From NCBI GenBank assembly GCA_024682835.1, contig JAIKYU010000067.1, positions 1 to 50,934 of the forward strand: a stretch of 50,934 nucleotides of DNA. The letters run 5' to 3'. A model generated the notes under the pieces. That model was not told the DNA's origin and did not search any database. It saw only the letters and a list, made by a program, of their open reading frames with translations. This DNA is from Lachnospiraceae bacterium. Lineage in GTDB: Bacteria; Bacillota; Clostridia; Lachnospirales; Lachnospiraceae. Positions 25,724 to 35,488 of this stretch are shown piece by piece (position 1 is the first letter of the stretch; every line of letters begins with the position of its first letter). Position numbers and translations under genes: made by a program.

Positions 25724-27967
25724 TTAATCGGAAACATCCATGCTGACGACCAGCTTTTCGACATCTTCCATCGGAAGCGGATTTCCCCAGATAAAGCCCT
25801 GTACATAATCGCAGCCGATGTCCACAAGCGTCTCCAGCTGTTCCGGTTTCTCAACACCCTCGGAAATCACATCGAAGCCCATGATATGTCCCATGGAAAT
25901 GATCGCCGCGACGTATTGTCTGGAAGAATCGCAGGAATTCATCGCATCAATGAAGGACTTGTCGATCTTCAGAAGCTCCGCCGGAAACCGGTTCAGGTAA
26001 CTGAGCGAGGAGTAGCCTGTACCAAAATCATCAATGGCGATATGAACGCCCATCATTTTCAGCTCATCAATACAATGCAGCGCCCTATCAACAGAATCGA
26101 TCATGATCGATTCCGTAATTTCTATTTCAATCTGATTTGCCGGGATGCCGCTGTCCTTGAGGAGCTGCCGGATCTCATCAATAAAATCGCTTTTCATCAT
26201 ATGCCGCACGGATACATTCAGGGAGAGCGTCAGCTTAACCTCCGTCCTTCGGAGCAGATCGCCAAAAAACATCGCGGCCTTTCTGGCGACGGTTCCGTCC
26301 ACCCTGTCGATGAGACCGGCCTTTTCCGCCACGGGGATAAATTCCTCCGGATGAAAGGCGTTGCCTTCGCCGTCCTTCATGCGGGCAAGGGCCTCAAAGC
26401 CGCGAAGTCTGTGGTTCATATCATACTGCGGCTGCAGATGAAAATAGATCAGGTCATTTTCGAGTGCATTTCTTATGACACGCTCGATCTCGAGAATATG
26501 CTCGTCCTTCAGAAGCTCCGGAGTGAATCTGAGAATATGCTCGCTGCTTCTCGTTTTTTTAATCTCATTCATTGCGACGTTGGCATGCGAGATCAGTGCA
26601 TCCGTTGTGTCTGCATCCGTTGGAAACTCCGCACATCCGAAGCTTGCCGATACATACACATCGCAGTCGTCAACCGTCAGATTGTCCGAAAGCGCGTCAT
26701 TATAGCAGGCCACAATGTCTTCCAGCTCTTCCTCTGTCCTGTATCCGCTGACCACAAGAAAGAATTCGTCTCCTCCGATGCAGGTAAGATACTTCTCCGT
26801 CTCCGGGTAAACCGTATCAGAAACAGCCCGCCAACGCGCGGCCACATCGATCAGGACTTTATTGCCCGCATCAAAGCCGTAGGTGTTGTTCACATGCTTG
26901 AAATCATTAAGATCGATGGATACCGCCGTGAAACGTTCTTTTTTGTCGATAAGCCCCGAAACATGCTCCGTCAGTGCGTAGCGGTTGGGCAGTCCTGTGA
27001 GGGCGTCCGTATAACCCATATGCTTCAGGCGCATGATGACCTGGTAATGCGCGATATGCGCAGAAAGGAAGAAGGATGTCAACTCCAGCGTTTCCTTTAT
27101 ATGCTGGGTATTCTCCGTGTCAAAATTGACGGCCCACATAAACCCGAGCAGTTCTTTGCCCTGACGAAGCGGAAACAGCGCCACACTCTTGACGCCCGCC
27201 TCGACAAGCGTCAGATACCAGGGATGATTGATTCTGCCGATATTCTCTATTTCCTCCCGGTTTCTCGCAATGATGCAGTCTCCCTCTTCACCGAGCATAT
27301 CCTTCCAGGAGATCGCGATCTTATAATAGCCATCGAACTGGGTGACCCGCTTGATTGTGCTGTTTGGAACAAAATTCGTGGCAAGGATGGAATATTTTTC
27401 CTCCTCATCATCCAGCAGAAGAACGGTGCAGCCTTCGGCATTGCAGATCTGACGGATCTCCGCGATCACATTATCCATGGCCTCCTGGAGGTTACTGGCC
27501 TTATGGAGCTTCACGCAGGTCCTCAAAACGTCCGTGACGGCGTTGGATGTGTTGAAGGTGTCCAGAAGCGAGTCCGCATCGTCATTCGGGATCGCCGAAT
27601 AAAGGCAATAACAGACATCCTCCTCCTCATAATCAAGCGGCATGGCATAGATGTCAAACCACACATCGACATTATGAATGTGTGCGTAGGTATGCACCTC
27701 TTTTTTCAGGATCGCAGCGCGGTAGCATGCGTCTTCGAAATTAACACTTTGCTGGAAATATTCGGTATATGGATGCCCCGGAACAAAGGGCCGTGAGGTG
27801 TTTTGATCCTTGCCGGTTCCGAACGGATTCGTGCGCATACCGAGGACATCCGCATATTTCCTGTTTCCCGCGACGAGACGGATCATTCCGTATCTGTCAC
27901 CTTTTTTCTCAACAGACACGATACAGGTCGGCGCGAATAAGGAATCAACAATTTTTTGAAAATCCAT
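25724..27967 (-). CDS. Sensor protein with GAF, GGDEF and EAL domains
   Basis: This 747-aa protein has an N-terminal PAS-like region (about 1-130), a GAF-like domain (about 155-320), a GGDEF domain (about 330-490) with CIGGDEF, and an EAL domain (about 500-740). The EAL part keeps all key residues (FEALAR, SLNVS, EITES, DDFGTGYSS, KIDKSF, SEGVE, YVQG), so it should hydrolyse cyclic-di-GMP. The GGDEF domain has no RxxD site. The start at 27967 has GGGGGG 8 bp upstream; a longer frame to 28120 runs into the next gene's promoter. There is no clear signal peptide or membrane helix. Confidence 0.92.
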   Translation of the reverse strand: MDFQKIVDSLFAPTCIVSVEKKGDRYGMIRLVAGNRKYADVLGMRTNPFGTGKDQNTSRPFVPGHPYTEYFQQSVNFEDACYRAAILKKEVHTYAHIHNVDVWFDIYAMPLDYEEEDVCYCLYSAIPNDDADSLLDTFNTSNAVTDVLRTCVKLHKASNLQEAMDNVIAEIRQICNAEGCTVLLLDDEEEKYSILATNFVPNSTIKRVTQFDGYYKIAISWKDMLGEEGDCIIARNREEIENIGRINHPWYLTLVEAGVKSVALFPLRQGKELLGFMWAVNFDTENTQHIKETLELTSFFLSAHIAHYQVIMRLKHMGYTDALTGLPNRYALTEHVSGLIDKKERFTAVSIDLNDFKHVNNTYGFDAGNKVLIDVAARWRAVSDTVYPETEKYLTCIGGDEFFLVVSGYRTEEELEDIVACYNDALSDNLTVDDCDVYVSASFGCAEFPTDADTTDALISHANVAMNEIKKTRSSEHILRFTPELLKDEHILEIERVIRNALENDLIYFHLQPQYDMNHRLRGFEALARMKDGEGNAFHPEEFIPVAEKAGLIDRVDGTVARKAAMFFGDLLRRTEVKLTLSLNVSVRHMMKSDFIDEIRQLLKDSGIPANQIEIEITESIMIDSVDRALHCIDELKMMGVHIAIDDFGTGYSSLSYLNRFPAELLKIDKSFIDAMNSCDSSRQYVAAIISMGHIMGFDVISEGVEKPEQLETLVDIGCDYVQGFIWGNPLPMEDVEKLVVSMDVSD

Positions 27968-28071
27968 AGTGAGTCCCCCCATGCTGCTCACGATGAAAAG
28001 CATAGCACAAACAGCGTCCGAAAACAACGTCAGGTTTGTCATTCGTTCGTGCATTTGCCCGGTGAATGGAT

Positions 28072-28077
28072 TATAAT
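28072..28077 (+). promoter_or_regulatory. Possible -10 box for the giant-protein operon
   Basis: TATAAT lies 88 bp before the start of the 2139-aa gene. No good -35 box is seen at the right distance, so an activator or another sigma factor may be involved. Confidence 0.35.
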
Positions 28078-28165
28078 AGTACGAGAAAAACGATTTGAGG
28101 GAAAATTCAAAGTCATGCATACATATCTATGTAACACAAAAGCCTGAAAGAAGGAGGATGCGAAC

Positions 28166-31100
28166 ATGGCCAACAATACCAACTCCAATCAGCCGTTGCC
28201 GAAGAGAAAGGAAATCGTTGCGGATTTCAAACGAATTTACCACGATTCTCTCAAAGAGGAATATTCAGAGGAGTACCGAAGCCTCGCCCAGCAGATGTAC
28301 AGGTTCGCGCAAAAGGTGGCGTCTGCTCCCATCACAAGCAAAAACAAAGAAACCATCAGCACGATCAAAAACAACCAGAGAGATTTTCTTCTTAATATGA
28401 AATCTCTGCTGGATACAATCCGCACGGACACAGGCAAGAAAGAGGTGGAAAACCAGCTGGAGCGGGAGCATATCGAACAGATCCAGCGGCGGATGCACCG
28501 GACGTCCATCTCCTACGGTTCTGCCAACATCTTCGCCAATCATGAAGCGGACGAAGCCTACAAGGCGATTATGCGCCAGGTGGGAGACATTTATTCCCGA
28601 GTGGAAAAAAGCTATCGGTCACGCGTCAATCAGAATAATCAGAAAATCGTCCAGGAATCCGCTTATGATGTCATGAATGATCTCCTGAAGGAGAATGAGC
28701 GTCATATGGATTATCCCGGAATCTCCGCTCTGCAGACGCTGGTTTCCCTTCCCCTTGGCGCCGTACCGCAGGAAAAAGAAAAACTGGAGGAGTTTTCCCG
28801 GCGTGCGTCAGCGCAGGCCGATGTCGGAAACAGTGCCAACCGGCTGGCGGCGCTGATCTGTCCCATGCACGCGGTAGATCCCGATACCGGTACCACGAAA
28901 TGCCTGTCCCATGAGGACCTGACGAATGTAAAATCCGCCTATGACGATCTGATCGAAAAAATCAACGAATACAGGAAGCTGCTTCCCGAACAGCATGAAT
29001 ATCAGAGCGATCTGGCAACGATCGCCGTGAATCTTGTGCAGGAGCGGACGCAGGTCGAGCGGGCAATCCAGACGATTGAAAAACTCGCAGGAAAAAATGA
29101 AGAACTGAAAAACAGTGCCCGTCCTTTCTCCATCTACGAAATTGAGGGCAGGACAAATCCGGAATTCAACAATACGTTTTTCAGAAAGGCACAGACCGTG
29201 CAGCGGACCGGTGCCGCCTTCCGTGCGCGCGTCACGCAGTGGAAACAGGATGATGCCACCAGGCAGATGCTGCAGGACTATGACAGCATGATGTCCTCCT
29301 TTGATCATCTGTCAAATGATGTTCTTCCGCAGCTGATGAAGCTCGACCGCGGCGACAGAGGATATCTCCCCGCCATGACGCCCGAGGAGGTCGCAAACCT
29401 GCGGGACGCCTATCAGGAAGTGGTCATCAAGATCGACCAGTTTGCAAAATCCTACGGGAAGAAACCCAAGAATCAGGAACAGAAGGATTTTCAGGCTGCA
29501 CTGTCCGGTCTCTATTTCGACATGGTGGACAAGTTCCGTATGCTCGATCAGCTGGCCGGCGGCGAGGACGTGAAGGATCTCTCGGAAGCCCTGGATATCC
29601 TGAACGCGAAGAAGGAAGAACTTGAGCATCAGGAGGCTCCCAAAAAAGAGAAACAGCAGAAGGAAAAGGAGGAGAAGCTGCAGCAGCTTTCAGAGGAGGA
29701 GCAGCGTCTCAAGGATACGGGTTATTACCAGACCTTATTAAACGACGGACAGCTCTTCCCCCAGATGCTCTTCGATTCCACGGAATCGCAGCGTTCTGCC
29801 GACCTGGCTGCCCTTCGCAGAGAAACCCAGATCCTGTCTGGCACCCGCAAGAATTTCAATGAGATCATGACGCGTAACCGCAGAATGCGGGCCTGCCCGG
29901 ATACAGCCGTATTCGATACGGCACTGGCGGTAGATCCTGATTATCCGCTGCTGACAGACGAGGACAAAGAGGGATTCAACAAGCATTTTGACCTTCTGAA
30001 AAAGCAGGCGATGGAGCTTGCTGCCAAAATGTCCGTCTACTACGAGCCGGATGAGAACGGCAGGACAAAGCTCCTCAACATGGATGAGATCAGGGAGCTC
30101 GATCAGGCATACCGCGATCTGGCCACCGAGAGCTTCATGTGTGAAGGATGGCTGCCGAAGGGCGATCCTCGAAAGGCGGCTTTCACGGCGCTGGAAAAGA
30201 TGTGTGACGAACGCGTAACGAGTCTCAGGGCCGCGGCCGAGTACATCGAGAAGAATGCCCCGGAGTACCGCGAAGCACAGCCGGATCAGGAGCACATCGT
30301 CCCCAGAACCCGCGCCTTCTCCCTCTACGAGCTGCAAGGCGGCATGAATCCTGAGATCGATAATAATGCCGTCGATACGGTCGCGCAGTTCAAGGAGGAG
30401 ATGGATGCCTTCGAGATGGGTCTGAACAAGCTTTCCACAAAGCAGCTCAGACAGATCGATCCGATACGCGCGGAATACAAAACCTTCGCAAGAGAGATTG
30501 ACAATCTCTACAACAATGTGATCCCGGATATGCTCCGGATGCATCCCGAGTCCAGTGAATTTTCAAAGACCGTCACCAGAGACAAGGTGCAGGAAGCGCT
30601 CAAGGAATTCGAGAAGGCCACCATGGCTTTCATTCCCCTGCGTGTCGATTACGACAGAAGGGTGTCATCCAAGAATCCGCCGATCACCAAAGAAGAGGAG
30701 GCGATGTACAAGACTGCCCAGCAACTCTATCTGCGGGTCAGTGAGAAGTGGCTCGCCATGAACTATCTGCTCGACCGCAGGGCAGAGGAGCTCAAGCAGG
30801 ATATTGATCGCCATAATGTACAGGTTGATGAGCTGCGCGAGGAACTAAAAAAATTCAAGGATAATCAGCAGCTCCCCGAAGCGCAGCGAAAGAAGGATCT
30901 GCAGCTCAAGCATGACGCAAAGTTCCTCTCCTGGGCGATGCAGCTCGAGGATCTCTACCTGAACAAAAAGCTCATCCCCGCGGCTTTCTTCGAGGATGAT
31001 CCGTCGGCCGGCCGCTCCCATCTTCTCAGCGAGCTTCGTCTCACGGAAAAAAATATTCAGGATGTGCAGATGCGGGCCTTCTATCTGGGCGCACAGAAGT

Positions 31101-34100
31101 GGGACGAAAAGGGCAAGCGCGACCTCGGAGGCGTCCAGGAGTTCCAGGCATCCCTCCATCAGAGAAATGAGTTTGGCACGCACACGGTGATGCAGTATGC
31201 CACCAAGGGAAAGACGTCGGTAAAGGAGATCATGGAAACCGCACTGAAAACCCTTCCTGCAAAGCTTCGGGGCAAGGAGTTCAACGCGGTTATCGACGAA
31301 AAATTTGATGCGACGATCGGAAAATTCGGCGGGTATAGGCGCACTTATCAGAAGATGACCGTAGAGCAGGCCATCCGGTTTTATTACGACAAAAAGGTAA
31401 GGGAGTCGACGCTCACCGGCAAGGAGGAGTTTATTGCCCTGGATATCAACAATGACGATATCCATGCCCTCGGGAAATGCGGATTTGCAAACGTTTTTGC
31501 AAAAGAGGAGCTGGAGGACAACCGGACGCTGCTGTATTTTGTAACCGATCTGAACCGCGCCCTGCTGAATGCGGGATGCTGTCATGACACGTATGATCTG
31601 CACACGGATCCGTACATTCCGGACGGCTACAACCAGGGATATGCCAAAATCGCGGCACAGGCGCTCAACGACGATCTTGCGCTGCGCAAATCACCGGAAA
31701 AGGGCAAGATCGTTCTGGAGGATCGAAACGATCAATACGGAAACAAGCCGGCCGCCAATCTTCTGCCCGAGACGCGCCTCTGGGAGCAGACCAAATTCCA
31801 GTACGGAGAGGCAAGAAAAGAGCAGGCCTTCGATGTGGTGATCGCCTCCACAGAAAAGAATTACGCTGAACAGGTTCCGGGAGACAAGACAAGGGAATTC
31901 TACACCACAACAAAGAACTTCCGTTCCTCCAGTTTCGTGGGCTTTACGTCGACATCCGTGACAGAGATGCCCCAGTATGCCCAGGATATGACTGCAGAGG
32001 AGTTGGCGCAGGCGGAGATCGAAGTCGAACGGTATTTCTATTCAGATCAGACAGGAAAGAACAAAAAGATTGATCCCAGCACGGCAGATGTGGATGATTA
32101 TCGCTCCTATCAGGATCCGACGGTTCTGGCAAATGCTGCGGATCTCCAGGTAATGGGATATCTGCTGGGAATTCCCAAGTACAAGGCGGACACGCTGCGC
32201 ATCGGTTTTAAGCTGAATGCCAAGGGCAAGCCGGAGGTCTCCAATGTGCTCGGCACGGAAACGGACGATTTCCTCTTCTCATCGCTTGCACCGGATGATC
32301 CGTCGCTGGTCTCTCCGGACGATATGCTCGTCATGACCGCAGAGATGGCCCAGAAGGTTCTTGACTGGTCGGAAGGCAGATTTGACGCCAATGAACGAGC
32401 GGTAAAGGAATCGCTGATGAGACTCCCGGCGAAGGCCAGAGAAGCATTTCAGAAGAGGCTTCAGGTCATGGCCGCCAAGGTCAGGGAAAGCGAGGCATAC
32501 AAGGATACATTTGACGATGTGATCAGCGAGGAGAAAAAACCCGGAACCCCTGAACTGCTCGGGCTTCAGACAAAAAGAGGCATCATCAGGGTACTCGATC
32601 GCAGGGATTTCAATCAGCTCAAGATGGACGATCTCGCCATCGGCAGAAACAGCGGTGACTACCGCACCCGTGAGACCAAGCCTCCCGTCAATATCTTTGA
32701 TGCGGTGGCAGATCTTCCGAAGCAGAGCCACCTTGCCCTCATGGACAAATGGGCAGCGACCTGGTCCGGCGGCAAGAGCAAGGAGTTTGGCCATATGCCG
32801 GAAAGCGACATGGGAAAATCCAATTGGAAGCGCACCATACATGAACCGATGTATGAGCGGCAATTCCTGGAGAGCGAGCGTCACAGAAGCCTCATGAAAA
32901 TGAAGCGCATGGTAGGCGATGTGGTGCGCATGGACAGGAATCGCAAGAATGAGAGCTTCTTCCACTGGGATACAGGAAAATACACGGATGTCCTGAAGGC
33001 ACAGGAAGAGCTCGATAATGCCCTCACGCTCTACGATCTGGACCACACCGTCAAAACCGCCCAGGCTACCAAACAGATGATCGAGCAGCGCCGCTGGGAG
33101 CTACAGAAGAACGACGACTATTTCAAGCGCTGGAAGGAGGTACACGACGCGAACCGGAAGATCGCGGACGAGAATGCCAAGATCTTCGCAAAAAACCTGG
33201 ATATCAAGGACAAATCCAAGCACATACCGCTGAAGCCCTACCTTCCGCTGCCTGTCAGAGAAAGGCTTCCTGAGGAAGAGCAGGTACGGAACAAAAAATA
33301 TGTCCACGACTACAGAGATCTGAAGCCGGTAAAGGATGCGATGCTCAAGCTGAAGAAGAAGCTGGAGATCTATCTCACAGCCAGAGTGAATCCTTCCAGT
33401 GAGTTTGGCAAGATGCGTTACGCGACGATGCTCAAGATGTACAACGACATCAACAACCGGCTCGCCGATTATATCACCTACAGCGGCGACACAAGAGATC
33501 TGCCGAGCACGGCAAAGCTTGTGGAAATCCCGCCGAAGGACGGACAGCCTGTTCCAGACGACAAGAAGAAGTATAAGATCGTCTATGAACCCATGATGGA
33601 GCCTGCGGAGTGGGAGCTTCGCATCCCGGATGTCGTCAGACAGGATTACATTCGTGCCGTGAAAAATGAAATCATGGAAAAGGCGAGAAAGAGCAAAAAG
33701 GACGATGCCATCGATAAGGCACAAAGCGAGTGCAGATTTGCGGAAGCCACGATCAAAAAGCGCTATGAACAGGCGAAGAAGGTCTATGACTTAAACGGCA
33801 GAAAGAAAGACGTCGGGTTCCTTGATGATTTCGACAATGTTGAATCATACGAGACCATTGTCAAGGAGGTGAAGAACCTCGATCCCAGAAAAGTACGGCC
33901 CGTGATCCTGAAAAACCCGAAGAACAAAAAGGAGGCACTGCATATTTCTGCCGAGGAGCAGCGCAAGCAGGCCAGCAATGAGTATCAGCGGCTTATAAAG
34001 GGCGGAAAGAAGCAGGGAGGCTTTGACTTTGCCACCATGAGCGAAGTGCAGCCCGAACCCGAGCCGAAGATCATCGTGAATCCGCCCAGGAAGGAGGCGG

Positions 34101-34585
34101 CAAAACCGAAGGTAAAGGATATCGACCTGAAGAGCATCATGGATAAGGAGCTCCAGCGGAGAGGAAACCGAAACAACAAAGGGACCAACAACAAGGATGC
34201 CGCAAATCAGATCAAAAACACCGAGAAGAAGAACGACAATCTGATCATCAACAACGAAAAGAAAGAGGACAATCTGATCATCAACACAGAAAAGAAGGAG
34301 GACCATCCGATCATCAACAATGAGAAGAAGGATGGCAACCCGATCATCAACAACGAAAAGAAGGAGGACAATCCGATCATCAACAACGAAAAGAAGGAGG
34401 ATAAGCCGGCCGCCAACAACGGGAAGAAGAATTCAAAGGTCAATGAGCTCGATTTTGATGAAGTGTTCAAGGATATTGTCCCCAATAACCCTAAGCCGGA
34501 GATCCACCGCCCCGCCAATAATCAGGGGAGCACGGAACTGAACAGCAAAAACCCAAAAGTGAATGGCCCAACGAACTCCAAGTAA
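28166..34585 (+). CDS. Giant 2139-aa protein of unknown function with kinase-like region
   Basis: There is no signal peptide or membrane helix, so it starts in the cytoplasm. The first 950 residues are helical and contain repeats: FSIYEIEGRTNPE (from 321) and FSLYELQGGMNPE (from 718), each followed by a DNDVLP/NNVIPDML-like segment, plus several copies of an AYxD helical hairpin. A coiled coil lies near 480-545. Residues 1325-1370 (ADLQVMGYLLGIPKYK and TETDDFLF) and the following AFQKRLQVM recall the C-lobe of PI3K-like kinases, but the usual DRHxxN catalytic loop is missing. The tail (2000-2139) is Lys/Asn-rich with 11-aa tandem repeats. AAGGAGG lies 8 bp before the start. It heads a three-gene operon. 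Function unknown. Confidence 0.9.
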   Translation: MANNTNSNQPLPKRKEIVADFKRIYHDSLKEEYSEEYRSLAQQMYRFAQKVASAPITSKNKETISTIKNNQRDFLLNMKSLLDTIRTDTGKKEVENQLEREHIEQIQRRMHRTSISYGSANIFANHEADEAYKAIMRQVGDIYSRVEKSYRSRVNQNNQKIVQESAYDVMNDLLKENERHMDYPGISALQTLVSLPLGAVPQEKEKLEEFSRRASAQADVGNSANRLAALICPMHAVDPDTGTTKCLSHEDLTNVKSAYDDLIEKINEYRKLLPEQHEYQSDLATIAVNLVQERTQVERAIQTIEKLAGKNEELKNSARPFSIYEIEGRTNPEFNNTFFRKAQTVQRTGAAFRARVTQWKQDDATRQMLQDYDSMMSSFDHLSNDVLPQLMKLDRGDRGYLPAMTPEEVANLRDAYQEVVIKIDQFAKSYGKKPKNQEQKDFQAALSGLYFDMVDKFRMLDQLAGGEDVKDLSEALDILNAKKEELEHQEAPKKEKQQKEKEEKLQQLSEEEQRLKDTGYYQTLLNDGQLFPQMLFDSTESQRSADLAALRRETQILSGTRKNFNEIMTRNRRMRACPDTAVFDTALAVDPDYPLLTDEDKEGFNKHFDLLKKQAMELAAKMSVYYEPDENGRTKLLNMDEIRELDQAYRDLATESFMCEGWLPKGDPRKAAFTALEKMCDERVTSLRAAAEYIEKNAPEYREAQPDQEHIVPRTRAFSLYELQGGMNPEIDNNAVDTVAQFKEEMDAFEMGLNKLSTKQLRQIDPIRAEYKTFAREIDNLYNNVIPDMLRMHPESSEFSKTVTRDKVQEALKEFEKATMAFIPLRVDYDRRVSSKNPPITKEEEAMYKTAQQLYLRVSEKWLAMNYLLDRRAEELKQDIDRHNVQVDELREELKKFKDNQQLPEAQRKKDLQLKHDAKFLSWAMQLEDLYLNKKLIPAAFFEDDPSAGRSHLLSELRLTEKNIQDVQMRAFYLGAQKWDEKGKRDLGGVQEFQASLHQRNEFGTHTVMQYATKGKTSVKEIMETALKTLPAKLRGKEFNAVIDEKFDATIGKFGGYRRTYQKMTVEQAIRFYYDKKVRESTLTGKEEFIALDINNDDIHALGKCGFANVFAKEELEDNRTLLYFVTDLNRALLNAGCCHDTYDLHTDPYIPDGYNQGYAKIAAQALNDDLALRKSPEKGKIVLEDRNDQYGNKPAANLLPETRLWEQTKFQYGEARKEQAFDVVIASTEKNYAEQVPGDKTREFYTTTKNFRSSSFVGFTSTSVTEMPQYAQDMTAEELAQAEIEVERYFYSDQTGKNKKIDPSTADVDDYRSYQDPTVLANAADLQVMGYLLGIPKYKADTLRIGFKLNAKGKPEVSNVLGTETDDFLFSSLAPDDPSLVSPDDMLVMTAEMAQKVLDWSEGRFDANERAVKESLMRLPAKAREAFQKRLQVMAAKVRESEAYKDTFDDVISEEKKPGTPELLGLQTKRGIIRVLDRRDFNQLKMDDLAIGRNSGDYRTRETKPPVNIFDAVADLPKQSHLALMDKWAATWSGGKSKEFGHMPESDMGKSNWKRTIHEPMYERQFLESERHRSLMKMKRMVGDVVRMDRNRKNESFFHWDTGKYTDVLKAQEELDNALTLYDLDHTVKTAQATKQMIEQRRWELQKNDDYFKRWKEVHDANRKIADENAKIFAKNLDIKDKSKHIPLKPYLPLPVRERLPEEEQVRNKKYVHDYRDLKPVKDAMLKLKKKLEIYLTARVNPSSEFGKMRYATMLKMYNDINNRLADYITYSGDTRDLPSTAKLVEIPPKDGQPVPDDKKKYKIVYEPMMEPAEWELRIPDVVRQDYIRAVKNEIMEKARKSKKDDAIDKAQSECRFAEATIKKRYEQAKKVYDLNGRKKDVGFLDDFDNVESYETIVKEVKNLDPRKVRPVILKNPKNKKEALHISAEEQRKQASNEYQRLIKGGKKQGGFDFATMSEVQPEPEPKIIVNPPRKEAAKPKVKDIDLKSIMDKELQRRGNRNNKGTNNKDAANQIKNTEKKNDNLIINNEKKEDNLIINTEKKEDHPIINNEKKDGNPIINNEKKEDNPIINNEKKEDKPAANNGKKNSKVNELDFDEVFKDIVPNNPKPEIHRPANNQGSTELNSKNPKVNGPTNSK
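34214..34411 (+). repeat. 33-bp tandem repeat encoding 11-aa units
   Basis: About six consecutive copies of a unit reading INNEKKEDNPI or close variants, near residues 2017-2082 of the giant protein. Copies differ at the third to fourth last positions (NLI, HPI, NPI, KPA). Such units expand and contract by slippage. Confidence 0.85.
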
Positions 34586-34609
34586 TAACAGTGGAAGGAG
34601 GAACACAGA

Positions 34610-35458
34610 ATGGCGGATTTTTCAGAAGAATTCTACTATGAGTATCCAAACGACTACGAACCCGGGGAATTCTCGGAGCCGAAGGTAAAGGCACTTGAAG
34701 CACTGCGCAGGGACCAGACGTCAGACATCAAATCCTGGAAGACGGATCTGATGGCGACACTGACAGAAAAGTATATGCCTGCGGAAGAGGTCTATGAGCA
34801 GAAGGAGATCCTGCGAAAACTGAAGTACCGGATTGACGATCCCGAAGATGACAGTTCCTACAGCAAACAGGAACTGGAGGAGGAACGGGATCTGCTCGAA
34901 AAAACCTTTGACGCGGGACGTGCGCGTGCAAAGGAGTGGATCGACGACGACATGGCGGAGGAGGAGAAAAGACGGCTGCTTGCTCCCTTCCATATCCTTG
35001 AAAGCACAAAGGATTATGAACCGAAAGCATCAGCGAATCTGCTGGAGGGATATGAGGCCTTGTCCGGGACTCCGGATATGCCTGACGCTGCCGTTGATCG
35101 TGCGGAGGCTCTGCACAGGCTTTTGTTCCAGATCAACAGACTGGATGAGGATGAGGATCTGGCAGACATGAAAGCCCCCTTTGAGATTCGCCAGAATCCC
35201 GGCGAAGGCGTGCTTTCACCGGAGGACGCGCAGCTGATCGCAAAGGATGCCGAGCACAAAAAGGAACTGAACCACCTGTTTGCAAAGAAGGTCGAACTGG
35301 AGGATGAATTTGTCAGACTCGCGGACAGCTTCCTGGAAGATGCCACACTTTGGGAGGATGAGAACACCACTCTTTCGGAGGATGACTGGGACACCATTGA
35401 AGAGCTGAGGACTGAGATTCTGAACGATCAGGCCGAGCGGGAAGGGTTTGTAGCATAA
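34610..35458 (+). CDS. Acidic helical protein of unknown function
   Basis: This 282-aa protein is strongly acidic and almost wholly helical (runs such as DDMAEEEKRR and QINRLDEDEDLADM). It has no signal peptide, membrane helix or known motif. It lies 24 bp after the giant gene and 30 bp before the protease gene, with a GGAGG site 8 bp upstream of its ATG. The position between two large partners suggests an adaptor, chaperone or inhibitor, by analogy with small acidic partners of effectors. That is inference only. Confidence 0.88.
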   Translation: MADFSEEFYYEYPNDYEPGEFSEPKVKALEALRRDQTSDIKSWKTDLMATLTEKYMPAEEVYEQKEILRKLKYRIDDPEDDSSYSKQELEEERDLLEKTFDAGRARAKEWIDDDMAEEEKRRLLAPFHILESTKDYEPKASANLLEGYEALSGTPDMPDAAVDRAEALHRLLFQINRLDEDEDLADMKAPFEIRQNPGEGVLSPEDAQLIAKDAEHKKELNHLFAKKVELEDEFVRLADSFLEDATLWEDENTTLSEDDWDTIEELRTEILNDQAEREGFVA

Positions 35459-35488
35459 CAGACTGTTTACGGTCAAAAGGAGATACCG

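Noticed and set aside
25571..27796. 741-residue open frame on the plus strand
   Set aside because: It lies opposite the GGDEF-EAL gene, lacks a ribosome site and shows no domain; the minus-strand gene explains the long open frame.
31916..31970. GFTSTSV (residues 1259-1265) as an ADP-ribosyltransferase STS motif in the giant protein
   Set aside because: No matching Arg motif or ExE turn is seen at the right spacing, and the following region fits a kinase-like order better.
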